Assembly (NCBI GenBank): GCA_004295045.1
Contig: SHND01000034.1
Span: forward strand, 11,687 to 57,262
DNA: 45,576 bases
From: Chloroflexota bacterium
GTDB taxonomy: Bacteria; Chloroflexota; Anaerolineae; UBA4142; SHND01
Reading direction: 5' to 3'
Part shown: positions 26,813-34,810 of the stretch, in pieces
Position numbering within the stretch: position 1 is the first letter of the stretch
Layout: every line of letters starts with the position of its first letter
Notes under the pieces: model-generated
Databases searched by the model: none
The model's input: the letters and a program-made list of their open reading frames with translations, nothing else
What the model was told of the DNA's origin: nothing
Made by a program: the position numbers and the translations under genes

Positions 26813-27658
26813 TTATTGCACGCGGAACATTTTCCACGCGCTGGATTTGCAGCCGTATGCATTGCACGCGCGGACGCGCCAATAATAATTTCCGTTCGGC
26901 AGCGCGCGGGTCTCGTACTGTGAAACCTTTAATTTCCCTTTTCTGTCGGCAAGGGTTCCACTCGGCGCGTTGGATTTCACCACGACGCGATATTTATCGG
27001 CGCAGATGACATCGTTCCAATCGAGCTGCACCGTAGCATCGTTCACTGTCGCATTCGGCGCGGGCGAAAGCAGCGTGGGCGCATTGGGCTTGGAGACGCA
27101 AGCGGATGGCGTAGTTGGAGTTGGCGTGGGTGTTTGCCCGCCGCCATTTTTCGGCTGACCAAAATCCTGCACCCAGTAATAGTGATAATTCGTGTCGCCC
27201 GTGTCATTTTCAAGATAGGTATAGCCAACGCCAATATCTTTGAACGCGCAGTTGAGAATATTTTGGCGATGTCCATCGTTCGGCGGCGACTCGTTGAACC
27301 ATGCATCCACCACACTTTCGGGGGTGCTGTAGCCCGCTGCAATATTTTCGGCTGCCGAGAGATACGCATAGCCAGCCGCCTGCAAACGCGACGCGAACGT
27401 AGAACCATTGGATCCGACATGCGAAAAGAAATCGTTGTACGCCATGTCGTCGCTGTGTCCTTGCGCTGCTTGAGTCAGCTTGCTGTTGACGGTGAGCGCT
27501 GCACAACCATTCTGCTGGCGGTACATATTCGTTCGATCTATCACGCGCTGCTGGAAATCATTTGGCGCGCGCAACTCGTTCGCGTGTGCGCCGGCAACGC
27601 CAACGACGCATAATGCCGCGACGGCAAGCAAAATCAAAATTCCTGAGCGATAGTTCAT
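26813..27658 (-). CDS. Secreted CAP-domain (SCP/PR1-like) protein with Fn3-like C-terminus
   Basis: This protein of 281 residues has a signal peptide (LLAVAALCVVGVAGAHA, cleavage likely after residue 26). The CAP domain occupies about 35-170: HSDDMAYNDFFSHVGSNG and AENIAAGY carry the family His/Glu cavity residues, and NDGHRQNILNCAFKDIGVGYTY is the signature loop. A short TPTPTPTTP linker leads to a beta-sandwich domain of Fn3 type (VQLDWNDVICADKYRVVV, then YYWRVRACNAYGCKSSAW), with paired cysteines. Bacterial CAP proteins are exported, and their activity is mostly unknown. Thr/Pro linkers of this kind are frequent in exported Chloroflexota proteins. Confidence 0.9.
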   Translation of the reverse strand: MNYRSGILILLAVAALCVVGVAGAHANELRAPNDFQQRVIDRTNMYRQQNGCAALTVNSKLTQAAQGHSDDMAYNDFFSHVGSNGSTFASRLQAAGYAYLSAAENIAAGYSTPESVVDAWFNESPPNDGHRQNILNCAFKDIGVGYTYLENDTGDTNYHYYWVQDFGQPKNGGGQTPTPTPTTPSACVSKPNAPTLLSPAPNATVNDATVQLDWNDVICADKYRVVVKSNAPSGTLADRKGKLKVSQYETRALPNGNYYWRVRACNAYGCKSSAWKMFRVQ

Positions 27659-27669
27659 GATTCCTTCCT

Positions 27670-27706
27670 AAAACTAAAATGCGGAGCTGTACGCCCCGCA
27701 TTTTTT
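27670..27706 (-). terminator. Terminator after the lipoprotein gene
   Basis: On the - strand, AATGCGG and CCGCATT form a 7-base-pair stem with a GC-containing loop, and ATTTTAGTTTT follows. On the + strand the same stem is followed by a run of six T, so it may work in both directions. Confidence 0.7.
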
Positions 27707-27745
27707 CATATCCTGTTGCAATGGTCAATGCGCCCACTGTACTAT

Positions 27746-28261
27746 TTATTTTTTCGATCCTTCAAAACGGATGAAAAACACTTGTGTCTGTTTGGACGCA
27801 TCATCTTGCACCGGCAGGATCAACAAAACAGTTTGATTGTTCGAACCATCTTTTCTGCCGAACGCGCAAAATCCCGCCGCGCCGCCTTGTCCCGCGCCGG
27901 CTTGACAGCCCGGCATATCTTCCGAGTTCCAACCTGCCGCTTTCATTTTTTCGAGCGTATAAAAGTCGGCGACCTGTTGGGGCGTGTCACTGGTTTGAAA
28001 GCCAATGAAATCAAACTTGTCGAGTTTTGTATCGCTGTTGCTGTCGGCGTTCGCCGCCTGGATAAATCCTTGAACCAGAATATTTGCCAACGGCGGAATG
28101 TTGATATTCGCTTGAGTTGCATTCGGCAGAGGCGGGACATCGCTCCATAAAGTTGAAACGGTGCCGCCTTTGCTTCCCATCAAATTTTGTGCCAAGCCGC
28201 AGCCCGAACTAACAGCGGCGACGAGCACGAGCAATGTGACAACTGCAATTCTAATTTTCAT
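27746..28261 (-). CDS. Predicted lipoprotein of unknown function
   Basis: This product has 171 residues with a lipoprotein signal: basic start, hydrophobic core VVTLLVLVAAV and lipobox SSGC with Cys21. It is therefore predicted to be anchored outside the cytoplasmic membrane. The mature part contains IGFQTSDTPQQVADFYTLEKMKAAGW, similar to small secreted domains in which a 'x-D-V-x-x-F-Y' helix precedes 'M-x-x-x-G-W'. I do not assign a function. AGGAGG immediately upstream fixes ATG 28261; the extra N-terminal residues MDSTGGK in the longer frame are unlikely. Confidence 0.75.
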   Translation of the reverse strand: MKIRIAVVTLLVLVAAVSSGCGLAQNLMGSKGGTVSTLWSDVPPLPNATQANINIPPLANILVQGFIQAANADSNSDTKLDKFDFIGFQTSDTPQQVADFYTLEKMKAAGWNSEDMPGCQAGAGQGGAAGFCAFGRKDGSNNQTVLLILPVQDDASKQTQVFFIRFEGSKK

Positions 28262-28434
28262 TTTACCTCCTGTAGAATCCAAATGGTCACGGATTAAATG
28301 TTACGTCCAGACACATCACGCGGTCAACGAGACAATTATCCCACGATTCGATGCAACGCCAATTTCCGCCCATTCAAAAAACGCTGTCATTTCTGCCGTC
28401 GCGCGTGTTACACAGCGGCAGCGCTGCCCATTCG

Positions 28435-28443
28435 TGCTACAAT
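28435..28443 (+). promoter_or_regulatory. Putative extended -10 promoter element of the MFS gene
   Basis: TGCTACAAT fits an extended -10 (TGn followed by TACAAT), 42 bases before the chosen MFS start. No convincing -35 hexamer is visible 17 bases upstream, as expected for an extended -10 promoter. Confidence 0.4.
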
Positions 28444-28484
28444 CACGCCGCATTTCAGGACGGATGTCAAAGGATACGTTTACA

Positions 28485-29720
28485 ATGAACCTCGCTTCGA
28501 TCAGCACTTTTTTACGCTCGCCGCGTTTTCCCATTTTCATGATCGTGTTCGTAGATGTGCTGGGACTGGGCATTATCGTTCCGGTGATGCCGCTGTTCGC
28601 GCAAAATCAACTTGGCGCAACGGCATCGCAAATCACATTGCTCACTTCGATTTTCTTTACGGCGCAATTCATCGCCGCGCCTTTTCTCGGGCGACTGTCA
28701 GACCGCGTGGGGCGGCGTCCCGTATTGATTTTTTCGCAAGCGGGAACCTTGGTAGCGTTATTGATGAACGCCCTCGCGCCGACGCTGGCATTTTTGTACG
28801 TCTCGCGCGTGATTGATGGCATCACCGGCGGCAACATCACCGTCGCGCAGGCATATCTCGCGGACGTCACCGACGAAAAAAATCGCACCAAAGGTTTGGG
28901 TTTGATCAGCGCCGCATTCAGCGCGGGTTTTATTTTTGGGCCCGCGTTTGGCGGCTTGCTCGCCGCGCAATTCGGACCGCGCATCCCTTTCTTTGTTGCC
29001 GCACTCATGTCGCTGGCAACGATTTTGCTTTCGACGTTCCTTCTCCCCGAATCACTGCCACCGGAACGACGCAAACGCGAACACACCGCCGCGAACTTGA
29101 CGCCCAAACGCAGCAATTGGGAATTGATGCGCATTCCTTCGATTGCTTTTATTCTTATTGTCGGTTTTGGGACGCAGGTTAGCTTTTTCTCATTCCAGAC
29201 CACGTTTGTTTTGTGGGCGGAAGATTTTTTGTTTCCCAATGAGCCGCAAGCGTACGTGACGCAAGCGGTGGCAATCATTCTCACCCTCATTGGCATCTGC
29301 GGCGTGATTACACAAATCTGGCTGGTCGGTCCAATGGTGCGGCGTTTTGGCGAACGGCATCTTGTGATCGGCGGAAATTTGGCGCGCGGCATTGGCTTTG
29401 GCTTGCTCGCCGCGTTTCCGACGCTCTTTATGACAATTGCAACAATCCCACTGCTTTCCGTTGGCGCCGGCGTCGCACTGCCGTCCATCGTCGCGCTGCT
29501 GACATTTGCCGCGCCCACTGCCACACGCGGCGGCGTGATCGGGTTGAATCAATCCGCAAACGCGCTCGGCAGTATTTTAGGTCCGCTCATCGCAGGTTAC
29601 TTGTTCGATACCGTCGGACCCAACGCGCCGATGGTTGCGGCGTCCGCCATTATGTTGGTGACCGTGTTGCTGGGCTTGAATTTGTACCGCTTTCCGCTGC
29701 AGCGACCTCACGCAGCATAG
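28485..29720 (+). CDS. MFS drug/metabolite exporter, TetA-like
   Basis: This major-facilitator transporter of 411 residues has about 12 membrane spans. Motif A is clear after the second span (GRLSDRVGRRP), and VDVLGLGIIVPVMP in the first span and SAAFSAGFIFGPAFGG (motif C, antiporter type) match the DHA1/TetA group. It is probably a proton-driven exporter of a small molecule; the sequence does not give the substrate. ATG 28485 is preferred because AAAGGA lies 9 bases upstream; the frame is open much further back. It is divergent from the lipoprotein gene and monocistronic, ending at a terminator. Confidence 0.87.
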   Translation: MNLASISTFLRSPRFPIFMIVFVDVLGLGIIVPVMPLFAQNQLGATASQITLLTSIFFTAQFIAAPFLGRLSDRVGRRPVLIFSQAGTLVALLMNALAPTLAFLYVSRVIDGITGGNITVAQAYLADVTDEKNRTKGLGLISAAFSAGFIFGPAFGGLLAAQFGPRIPFFVAALMSLATILLSTFLLPESLPPERRKREHTAANLTPKRSNWELMRIPSIAFILIVGFGTQVSFFSFQTTFVLWAEDFLFPNEPQAYVTQAVAIILTLIGICGVITQIWLVGPMVRRFGERHLVIGGNLARGIGFGLLAAFPTLFMTIATIPLLSVGAGVALPSIVALLTFAAPTATRGGVIGLNQSANALGSILGPLIAGYLFDTVGPNAPMVAASAIMLVTVLLGLNLYRFPLQRPHAA

Positions 29721-29728
29721 CGCAAATA

Positions 29729-29768
29729 AAAAATCCACGAGTCTCGCGTTCGCGGCTCGTGGATTTTT
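29729..29768. terminator. Bidirectional terminator between convergent MFS and acyl-CoA dehydrogenase genes
   Basis: AAAAATCCACGAG (29729-29741) pairs perfectly with 29756-29768. T-rich flanks lie on both strands. It sits 2 bases from the stop codon of the acyl-CoA dehydrogenase gene. Confidence 0.92.
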
Positions 29769-29770
29769 AT

Positions 29771-30958
29771 TTACCATCCGGTCAACATCCTCGAAATAAC
29801 GATGCGTTGGATTTGGCTCGTGCCCTCGTAAATTTGCATAATTTTCGCGTCGCGCATCCATTTCTCGGTCGGATAATCGCGCATGTAACCGACGCCGCCG
29901 AGAATTTGCACCGCGTCCGTCGTCACTTTCATTGCCGTGTCCGCTGCGAAACGTTTTGCCATGGACGCCTCTTTGTTCACAGGCAAACCTTGATCGAGCA
30001 TCCACGCGCTGCGCCACGTGAGCAAACGCGCGGCATCAATCTCTGTCGCCATGTCGGCGAGCATGAACCCAATCGCTTGAAAGCGCGCGATCGGTTTGCC
30101 GAATTGTTCGCGCTGCTGCGAATAATCCATCGCGTACTCGAACGCCGCGCGCGCGACGCCGACTGCCAATGCCGCGACATCGGGACGGGTGTGTTCAAAC
30201 GTACGCATCGCGGTCAAAAAACCTTCGCCTTCTTCACCCAACCGATTCTCTTCGGGAACGAAAACATCTTCGAGATGAATCTGTGCGGTGTGCGACGCGC
30301 GAATACCCATCTTGCGTTCCTTTTTGCCTGCCTGCACGCCCATCTCTTTTTCGACAATGAACGCGCAAATACCATCCGCGCGCTGTGATGGGTCCATCGT
30401 CGCAAAGATGACATAGACATCGGCGAGACCGCCGTTCGTGATGAAATGTTTCGTGCCGTTCAACACATAACCGCCCGAAACTTTTTTCGCAGTGGTCTTC
30501 ATCGAAGCGACATCACTGCCCGCATCAGGTTCGGTGATCGCGTACGCGCCGAGTGTAAGTTTGCGCGTATCGGCAAAGCGTCCGAGATATTTTTTCTTTT
30601 GCGCGTCGCTCCCTGAAATGACGATTGGGGTAGCACAAAGCCCCGTACCGCCCAACGCGGTGCTTATGCCCGCGCAGCCCCATGCTAATTCTTCTGTGAC
30701 AACGCACTGTGTCAAGGCGCTGGCGCCGGTGCCGCCGTACTCTTCCGGAAAGCCGTACGTCATCAAGCCCAATGCGTGCGCTTTCTGGATTACGTCCCAC
30801 GGAAATTCTTCGCGCTCGTCATAGTCGGGCGCGACGGGACGGATTTCGTTTTCTGCGAACGAATGCGCAAGTTCCTGAAATTGCTTTTGATCTTCTGACA
30901 AATCAAAATGCGCTTGGGGGGTTTGCGTCATCATCGCCGGTTTGTGATCCATTAACAT
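29771..30958 (-). CDS. Acyl-CoA dehydrogenase (395 aa)
   Basis: This is a standard-length FAD acyl-CoA dehydrogenase. The N-terminal helical domain is followed by YAITEPDAGSDVASM and LNGTKHFITNGG (flavin-binding strand region), ASHTAQIHLEDVFVP, and then ILGGVGYMRDYPTEKWMRDAKIMQIYEGT, with the catalytic glutamate at residue 378. It oxidises acyl-CoA in beta-oxidation or short-branched-chain catabolism. GGAGG upstream serves either ATG 30958 or ATG 30952 (MDHKP); the second has the better spacing. It is the last gene of the TetR operon, so co-expression with the acyl-CoA ligase is expected. Confidence 0.92.
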   Translation of the reverse strand: MLMDHKPAMMTQTPQAHFDLSEDQKQFQELAHSFAENEIRPVAPDYDEREEFPWDVIQKAHALGLMTYGFPEEYGGTGASALTQCVVTEELAWGCAGISTALGGTGLCATPIVISGSDAQKKKYLGRFADTRKLTLGAYAITEPDAGSDVASMKTTAKKVSGGYVLNGTKHFITNGGLADVYVIFATMDPSQRADGICAFIVEKEMGVQAGKKERKMGIRASHTAQIHLEDVFVPEENRLGEEGEGFLTAMRTFEHTRPDVAALAVGVARAAFEYAMDYSQQREQFGKPIARFQAIGFMLADMATEIDAARLLTWRSAWMLDQGLPVNKEASMAKRFAADTAMKVTTDAVQILGGVGYMRDYPTEKWMRDAKIMQIYEGTSQIQRIVISRMLTGW

Positions 30959-30969
30959 AGGTCCTCCAA

Positions 30970-31036
30970 ATCATGACGACAGACGGCAGACAGCGGCAGA
31001 CATACATTGCGGTCTGCGGTCAGTTGTCTGTTGTCG
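30970..31036. repeat. GACGACAGACGGCAGAC / GTCTGCGGTCAGTTGTCTG inverted repeat gap
   Basis: CAGAC-type units (ACGACAGACGGCAGACAG) on the left face their complements (GTCTGCGGTCAGTTGTCTG) on the right, forming a hairpin between the ligase and dehydrogenase genes. Similar units occur in the synthase linker at 9466-9500. Confidence 0.8.
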
Positions 31037-31038
31037 TT

Positions 31039-32736
31039 TTACACCTTTGCTTTTGCCTTTTCCTCTTCCGCCAACTGCCGTTTCAACACTTTGCCGATGA
31101 TCGTTTTTGGTAACGCGTCCCGAAATTCAACTTGACGCGGCACTTTGTAATCGGCAACATTCGCTTTCATAAAATCAACGATTTCTTTTTCCGTCGCCTT
31201 CTCGCCCTCTTTTAATACAATAAATGCTTTTGGCACTTCGCCCATTTTCGGATGCGGAATCCCAATCACTGTTGCGTCTTTGACTTTTGGATATTTGAAC
31301 AATTCTTCTTCGATGTCGCGCGGAAACACTTTGTAGCCGCCGACAATGATCATGTCCTTTTTGCGTTCGACAATATAGAAAAAGCCCTCGTCATCCATGC
31401 GCGCAATATCGCCCGTGATGAGCCAGCCATCGCGCAAGGTGTTCACCGATTCTTCAGGACGATTCCAATACCCTTGAAATACTTGAGGACCCTTGATCGC
31501 CAATTCGCCAACGGCACCGTGCGGCAACTCTTGAGCGGGATTTTCCGGGTCCACAATGCGCGCGTCGGTGCTTGGAACGGGCACGCCAATGCTGCCGGCG
31601 CGTCGTTCGCCGTTGATCGGATTGGCATGGGTGAGCGGCGACGACTCTGTCATGCCATAGCCCTCGACCAGACGCCCGCCGCTCAACATTTCAAACCCCG
31701 TCTGCACTTCTTGCGGCAGCGGCGCCGCGCCGGAAAGGCACATGCGCACCGAACGCAAATCGTGTTTGTGTACGTCCGGGCTGTTGATCAAGGCAATATA
31801 GAGCGCGGGCACCCCCGGAAAGATCGTCGGTTTGTAGGTGTCAATTGCGATAAAGGCTTGGTCCAAATCAAAACGCGGGAACAATACGAGCGCGCCCGCC
31901 TTGTACATTGTGAGCAGCATCCCGATTTGCATCCCGTACATGTGAAAAAACGGAATGACTGCCAGCGTGATTTCTTTGCCATCCTGCGCGGTGGTGAACC
32001 AAGCAGAGGACTGTAGACAATTTGCGACCAGATTGCGATGGGTTAGCACTGCGCCTTTTGGGACGCCCGTTGTGCCGCCCGTGTACTGCAAGAGGGCAAC
32101 GTCGTCCGGTGTGAGCGGTACGTTCGGCTTCGCGGGACTCGCGTTTTGCAGCATCATTTTGAAAGAATAATCTTTCGGATCAAGCTGCACGCGGAATCCT
32201 TCTTGTTTCTCTTTGGCGAGCGTAAAGAGTAGACTGGCGAGCGGATGAAAATAATCTTTGATGTTTGTGGCAATGACGCGTGTGACGCGCGTATTCGCCT
32301 GTACTTTTTTGATCGCCGGATACCATTTGGTCATGGTGACGACCGTCTCGGCGCCGCAGTCGTTGAGCTGCCGTTCGATTTCGTATTCCGTGTAAATCGG
32401 ATTGAACGCGATGGCGACGGCGCCTGCCTTTAACGCGCCAAAGAACGCGATAACGAACTGCGGCGAGTTCGGAAAGAGGAGCGCGACGCGGTCCCCTTTT
32501 TGCACGCCGAGTTGAATCAATGCGTTGGCAAAGCGATTGGTCGCCTCTTCCAAATCGCGATAACTGAGTCGTCCCGCGAACATGCGACTGCCAAGCGCGG
32601 TCGGAAAAATGGTCGCGGCGCTATTTGGAAAACGCGCGGCGGCGTGATCCAATATGTCGGTTACGACCATGCCTTCGGGATATACAATCTCCTCCGGCAC
32701 ACCCTTTTCATACATTTTCTGCCATGGTCTGTTCAT
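31039..32736 (-). CDS. Long-chain fatty acid-CoA ligase (FadD-like)
   Basis: This adenylate-forming enzyme of 565 residues activates a fatty acid with ATP and CoA. Visible motifs: the AMP-binding P-loop QYTGGTTGVPKGAVLTH, VEGYGMTESSP, GWLITGDIARMDDEGFFYI and the hinge VERKKDMIIVGGYKVFP. The C-terminal catalytic lysine is in PKTIIGKVLKRQL. Length and order match FadD. GGAGGCG precedes the ATG. It follows the redoxin gene by 18 bases and is presumably under TetR control. With the dehydrogenase it forms the entry to beta-oxidation. Confidence 0.93.
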   Translation of the reverse strand: MNRPWQKMYEKGVPEEIVYPEGMVVTDILDHAAARFPNSAATIFPTALGSRMFAGRLSYRDLEEATNRFANALIQLGVQKGDRVALLFPNSPQFVIAFFGALKAGAVAIAFNPIYTEYEIERQLNDCGAETVVTMTKWYPAIKKVQANTRVTRVIATNIKDYFHPLASLLFTLAKEKQEGFRVQLDPKDYSFKMMLQNASPAKPNVPLTPDDVALLQYTGGTTGVPKGAVLTHRNLVANCLQSSAWFTTAQDGKEITLAVIPFFHMYGMQIGMLLTMYKAGALVLFPRFDLDQAFIAIDTYKPTIFPGVPALYIALINSPDVHKHDLRSVRMCLSGAAPLPQEVQTGFEMLSGGRLVEGYGMTESSPLTHANPINGERRAGSIGVPVPSTDARIVDPENPAQELPHGAVGELAIKGPQVFQGYWNRPEESVNTLRDGWLITGDIARMDDEGFFYIVERKKDMIIVGGYKVFPRDIEEELFKYPKVKDATVIGIPHPKMGEVPKAFIVLKEGEKATEKEIVDFMKANVADYKVPRQVEFRDALPKTIIGKVLKRQLAEEEKAKAKV

Positions 32737-32754
32737 CTCGCCTCCAGAATGCTG

Positions 32755-33186
32755 TTATTTCGCTTTATCAATCGCCTCTTGCATCGCCGCCTGATTGAAT
32801 GCCTTTGGTTCGATCTGCGCGACATTGGTAATGACGCCATCTTTGTTAATGGAATAAATGACGACGGGATTTTCGACGCCGTACAATTGAAAAATCTCTT
32901 GCTTTTGATCGTACACGGCGGGCGATTTCAGCCCGAGCTGCTGCAAAAACGCTTTCGCCATCGTCACGCTTGGAATCTTGCGCACAATGGAAACCAATTC
33001 GACTTCGGTTTTATTTTTCTCGTACAGATTTTTCGCCCATGATACTTGCGCCGGATTGATTTGATCGGGTGAAAACGAGATGACGACGCCGCGTGTCCCT
33101 TTGACGCTGTCGAGCGAAAATTCACCGCCCAACAAATTCATGCCTTTGAACGCCGGCGCAGCCGAACCAACTTGAAGCAATGTCAT
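32755..33186 (-). CDS. Cysteine-free redoxin/AhpC-TSA-like protein
   Basis: This protein of 143 residues has the thioredoxin-fold outline of AhpC/TSA or redoxin proteins: VGSAAPAFKGMNLLGGEFSLDSVKG at the start, GVVISFSPDQINPAQVSW at the active-site helix and YGVENPVVIYSINKDGVI at the cis-proline/strand region. The active-site cysteine is replaced (SPDQINPAQ) and the whole protein contains no cysteine. It therefore cannot be a thiol peroxidase and may act as a binding or chaperone-like subunit. GGAGGAGAG precedes the ATG. It is placed between a TetR regulator and the acyl-CoA ligase, and an association with acyl-CoA metabolism is likely. Confidence 0.75.
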   Translation of the reverse strand: MTLLQVGSAAPAFKGMNLLGGEFSLDSVKGTRGVVISFSPDQINPAQVSWAKNLYEKNKTEVELVSIVRKIPSVTMAKAFLQQLGLKSPAVYDQKQEIFQLYGVENPVVIYSINKDGVITNVAQIEPKAFNQAAMQEAIDKAK

Positions 33187-33204
33187 TGCTCTCCTCCATG
33201 TTTA

Positions 33205-33290
33205 TGGTAAACAGCAATCAGCGACCGAATCGCGAGCACTGACTGCCGATTATTTTTTACTTTTTACTTTTTACTTTTCGCTTTGTCCTT
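33205..33290. repeat. AACAGCAATCAGCGA and TTTTTACTTTTTACTTTT tract at the end of the TetR gene
   Basis: The gap between tetR and the redoxin gene contains AACAGCAATCAGCGA (33210-33224), identical to a synthase linker segment. It also contains ACTTTTTACTTTTTACTTTT reiterations (33253-33276). The latter run into the last codons of the regulator and encode its Lys/Arg-rich tail (VKRTKRKVKSKK). Confidence 0.7.
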
Positions 33291-33991
33291 TTCACTTCAA
33301 GACCATTCAATACCAATTCCGAAAACATTGACGCGATGGCGCGGGGCTCAAACGCGCCGTCGGGCGAATACCATTCGTACAACCAGTTGCACATGCCCAG
33401 AATCGCCAGCGTGGTGACAGTGACGTTGACGCGGCGAAATTCACCGGACGCGATCCCCTGTTGCAAAATTATTGCCAAAAGCTCTGCGTGCCGTTTGCCT
33501 TCGCCGCGCAATTTTTTCTTGTGCGTGTCGCCGAGAAATTTTTGTTCGTGGAGAAATACTGTAAAAAGATCGAGTTGTTCACACAGCGCGACAAGATGAC
33601 ATTCCATCGCGCGACGCAATTTTTCGCCCGCGTTCAGGTCGGAGAGGACAATTTCGTAGAGTTCTTGCGTGAATGCGCCCGTGCCGCGCTCACAGACACG
33701 CACGAGTAGCTCTTCTTTGCTGCGGATATAGTAATACAACGACGCCTTTTGCATGCCCATCGCGTCGGCAAGGTCTTGCATGGACGCGCCGTGATAGCCC
33801 TTGGCTTGAAAGAGCTTGAGCGCGGCGGAAAAAATTTCCGCGTGTTTGTCCGAATGATTGTTTTTGGAGAGGGGCGCAGGCGGAAGCGAAACGCGCGCGG
33901 GCGCGTGATTGTTTTTTTGAGAGAGTGTGCGGTTTGCGGCGTGTCCATTGACACGCGTCGGAGGGCTCAATCGTCGAGTGCGAGACTTCAT
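33257..33991 (-). CDS. TetR/AcrR family regulator of the fatty-acid operon
   Basis: This repressor of 244 residues has a TetR helix-turn-helix at about 54-96 (FQAKGYHGASMQDLADAMGM, then KASLYYYIRSKEELL). A helical ligand domain follows, with the NWLYEWYSPDG segment common in acyl-CoA-responsive TetR regulators. The first 49 residues are an unusual basic, Pro-rich extension. GGAG upstream supports ATG 33991. A promoter with an overlapping palindrome lies directly upstream, so autorepression is expected. The downstream genes (redoxin, acyl-CoA ligase, acyl-CoA dehydrogenase) form its likely regulon, relieved by an acyl-CoA. Confidence 0.88.
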   Translation of the reverse strand: MKSRTRRLSPPTRVNGHAANRTLSQKNNHAPARVSLPPAPLSKNNHSDKHAEIFSAALKLFQAKGYHGASMQDLADAMGMQKASLYYYIRSKEELLVRVCERGTGAFTQELYEIVLSDLNAGEKLRRAMECHLVALCEQLDLFTVFLHEQKFLGDTHKKKLRGEGKRHAELLAIILQQGIASGEFRRVNVTVTTLAILGMCNWLYEWYSPDGAFEPRAIASMFSELVLNGLEVKRTKRKVKSKK

Positions 33992-34034
33992 AGTCTCCTT
34001 TGCGCGGCACGTTCCGCGTTGTTACCATGCGATT

Positions 34035-34048
34035 CTACCGAACGGTAG
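34035..34048. promoter_or_regulatory. Putative TetR operator
   Basis: CTACCG and CGGTAG flank a two-base centre (CTACCGAACGGTAG), followed by GTAG. Its form resembles known TetR-family operators with inverted ACCG/CGGT arms. It lies immediately downstream of the -10 box of the tetR promoter, where bound protein would block initiation. Confidence 0.75.
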
Positions 34049-34052
34049 GTAG

Positions 34053-34081
34053 AGAATAGCACAAGTTTTCAAACGCGTCAA
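34053..34081 (-). promoter_or_regulatory. Sigma-70-like promoter of the tetR-redoxin-ligase-dehydrogenase operon
   Basis: On the - strand, TTGACG (34076-34081) and TATTCT (34053-34058) are separated by exactly 17 bases. The predicted transcription start falls in the CTACCG palindrome at 34035-34048. Confidence 0.75.
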
Positions 34082-34115
34082 TAGTTTTATGACGCAGTGC
34101 GTTATGAACGCGTAT

Positions 34116-34144
34116 TTGCGTCTGCCCTCCCCTCATGCTATAAT
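34116..34144 (+). promoter_or_regulatory. Sigma-70-like promoter of the rpsF operon
   Basis: TTGCGT (34116-34121) and TATAAT (34139-34144) are separated by 17 bases, and TG at 34136-34137 also gives an extended -10. It lies 130 bases upstream of rpsF, divergent from the tetR promoter. Confidence 0.8.
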
Positions 34145-34173
34145 CGCGGCAGTTCGATTCAATTCAATATCTT

Positions 34174-34250
34174 TGCGAAAATATTTCGCATGAACCTTTT
34201 CACTCTGCGCCTCGCCAAGAACGCGGGCGCGTTTTTATGTGAGGCAGAGT
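34174..34250 (+). promoter_or_regulatory. Structured 5' leader of rpsF
   Basis: TGCGAAA (34174-34180) pairs perfectly with TTTCGCA (34184-34190). Further on, ACTCTG plus CCTC (34202-34213, two bulged bases) pairs with GAGGCAGAGT (34241-34250). rpsF leaders in many bacteria contain an S6:S18-binding RNA used for feedback control. This could be one, but I could not confirm its consensus. Confidence 0.45.
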
Positions 34251-34273
34251 AAACCCAGGGGAAGGAGACCCTC

Positions 34274-34750
34274 TTGTCCAATTACGAATTAACCTACGTT
34301 TTGCGCCCGCTCGAAGAAGCCAATCTCACCGCCACCACCGAACGCGTCAATACGATCATCCGTAATGCCGGTGGTGAAATCGTCGCCCGCAATGATTGGG
34401 GCAGACGCCGCCTCGCTTATCCCATTCGCAAGAATAACGACGGCTATTACACAACTCTGTTCGTCCAGCTGCCGGGTTCCGCTGTCCGCGGCATCGAACG
34501 TGCTTTGCAATTGAACGACGATGTGCTGCGTTATCTCGTGGTGCGCGTGGAAGAATTCCGCTTGCCCACACCGCCTCCCGCTGAAACGCCTGTGGTTTCC
34601 GAGCCGGCGCCTGTCGAGCCAGCGCCTGTCGAGTCGGCGCCCACCGAACCAGCACCCTCCGCAACAACGGAACCGAGCGCGGAAGCTGTCATTGAACCGG
34701 TCGCGGAAGCAACCAACGAGTCAGCCCCTGTTACGGCTGCAGAAGGGTGA
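34274..34750 (+). CDS. rpsF: 30S ribosomal protein bS6 with long C-terminal extension
   Basis: This is small-subunit protein S6. Residues 1-95 are the typical bS6 fold (NYELTYVLRPLEEANL at the start, GGEIVARNDWGRRRLAYPI in the middle, LNDDVLRYLVVRVEE at the end). The start codon is TTG at 34274, six bases after AAGGAG; no ATG fits the family N-terminus. The tail (about 98-158) is a low-complexity acidic Pro/Ala/Glu extension built of EPAPVE-like repeats, not needed for the core fold. It heads the rpsF-ssb-rpsR operon, the usual bacterial order. Confidence 0.95.
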   Translation: MSNYELTYVLRPLEEANLTATTERVNTIIRNAGGEIVARNDWGRRRLAYPIRKNNDGYYTTLFVQLPGSAVRGIERALQLNDDVLRYLVVRVEEFRLPTPPPAETPVVSEPAPVEPAPVESAPTEPAPSATTEPSAEAVIEPVAEATNESAPVTAAEG

Positions 34751-34810
34751 TGCGTCTCCACGCTCAACCTCGTTTGAGCAGAGAGCGTGGAAACGTGTTA
34801 GGAGTTAACT

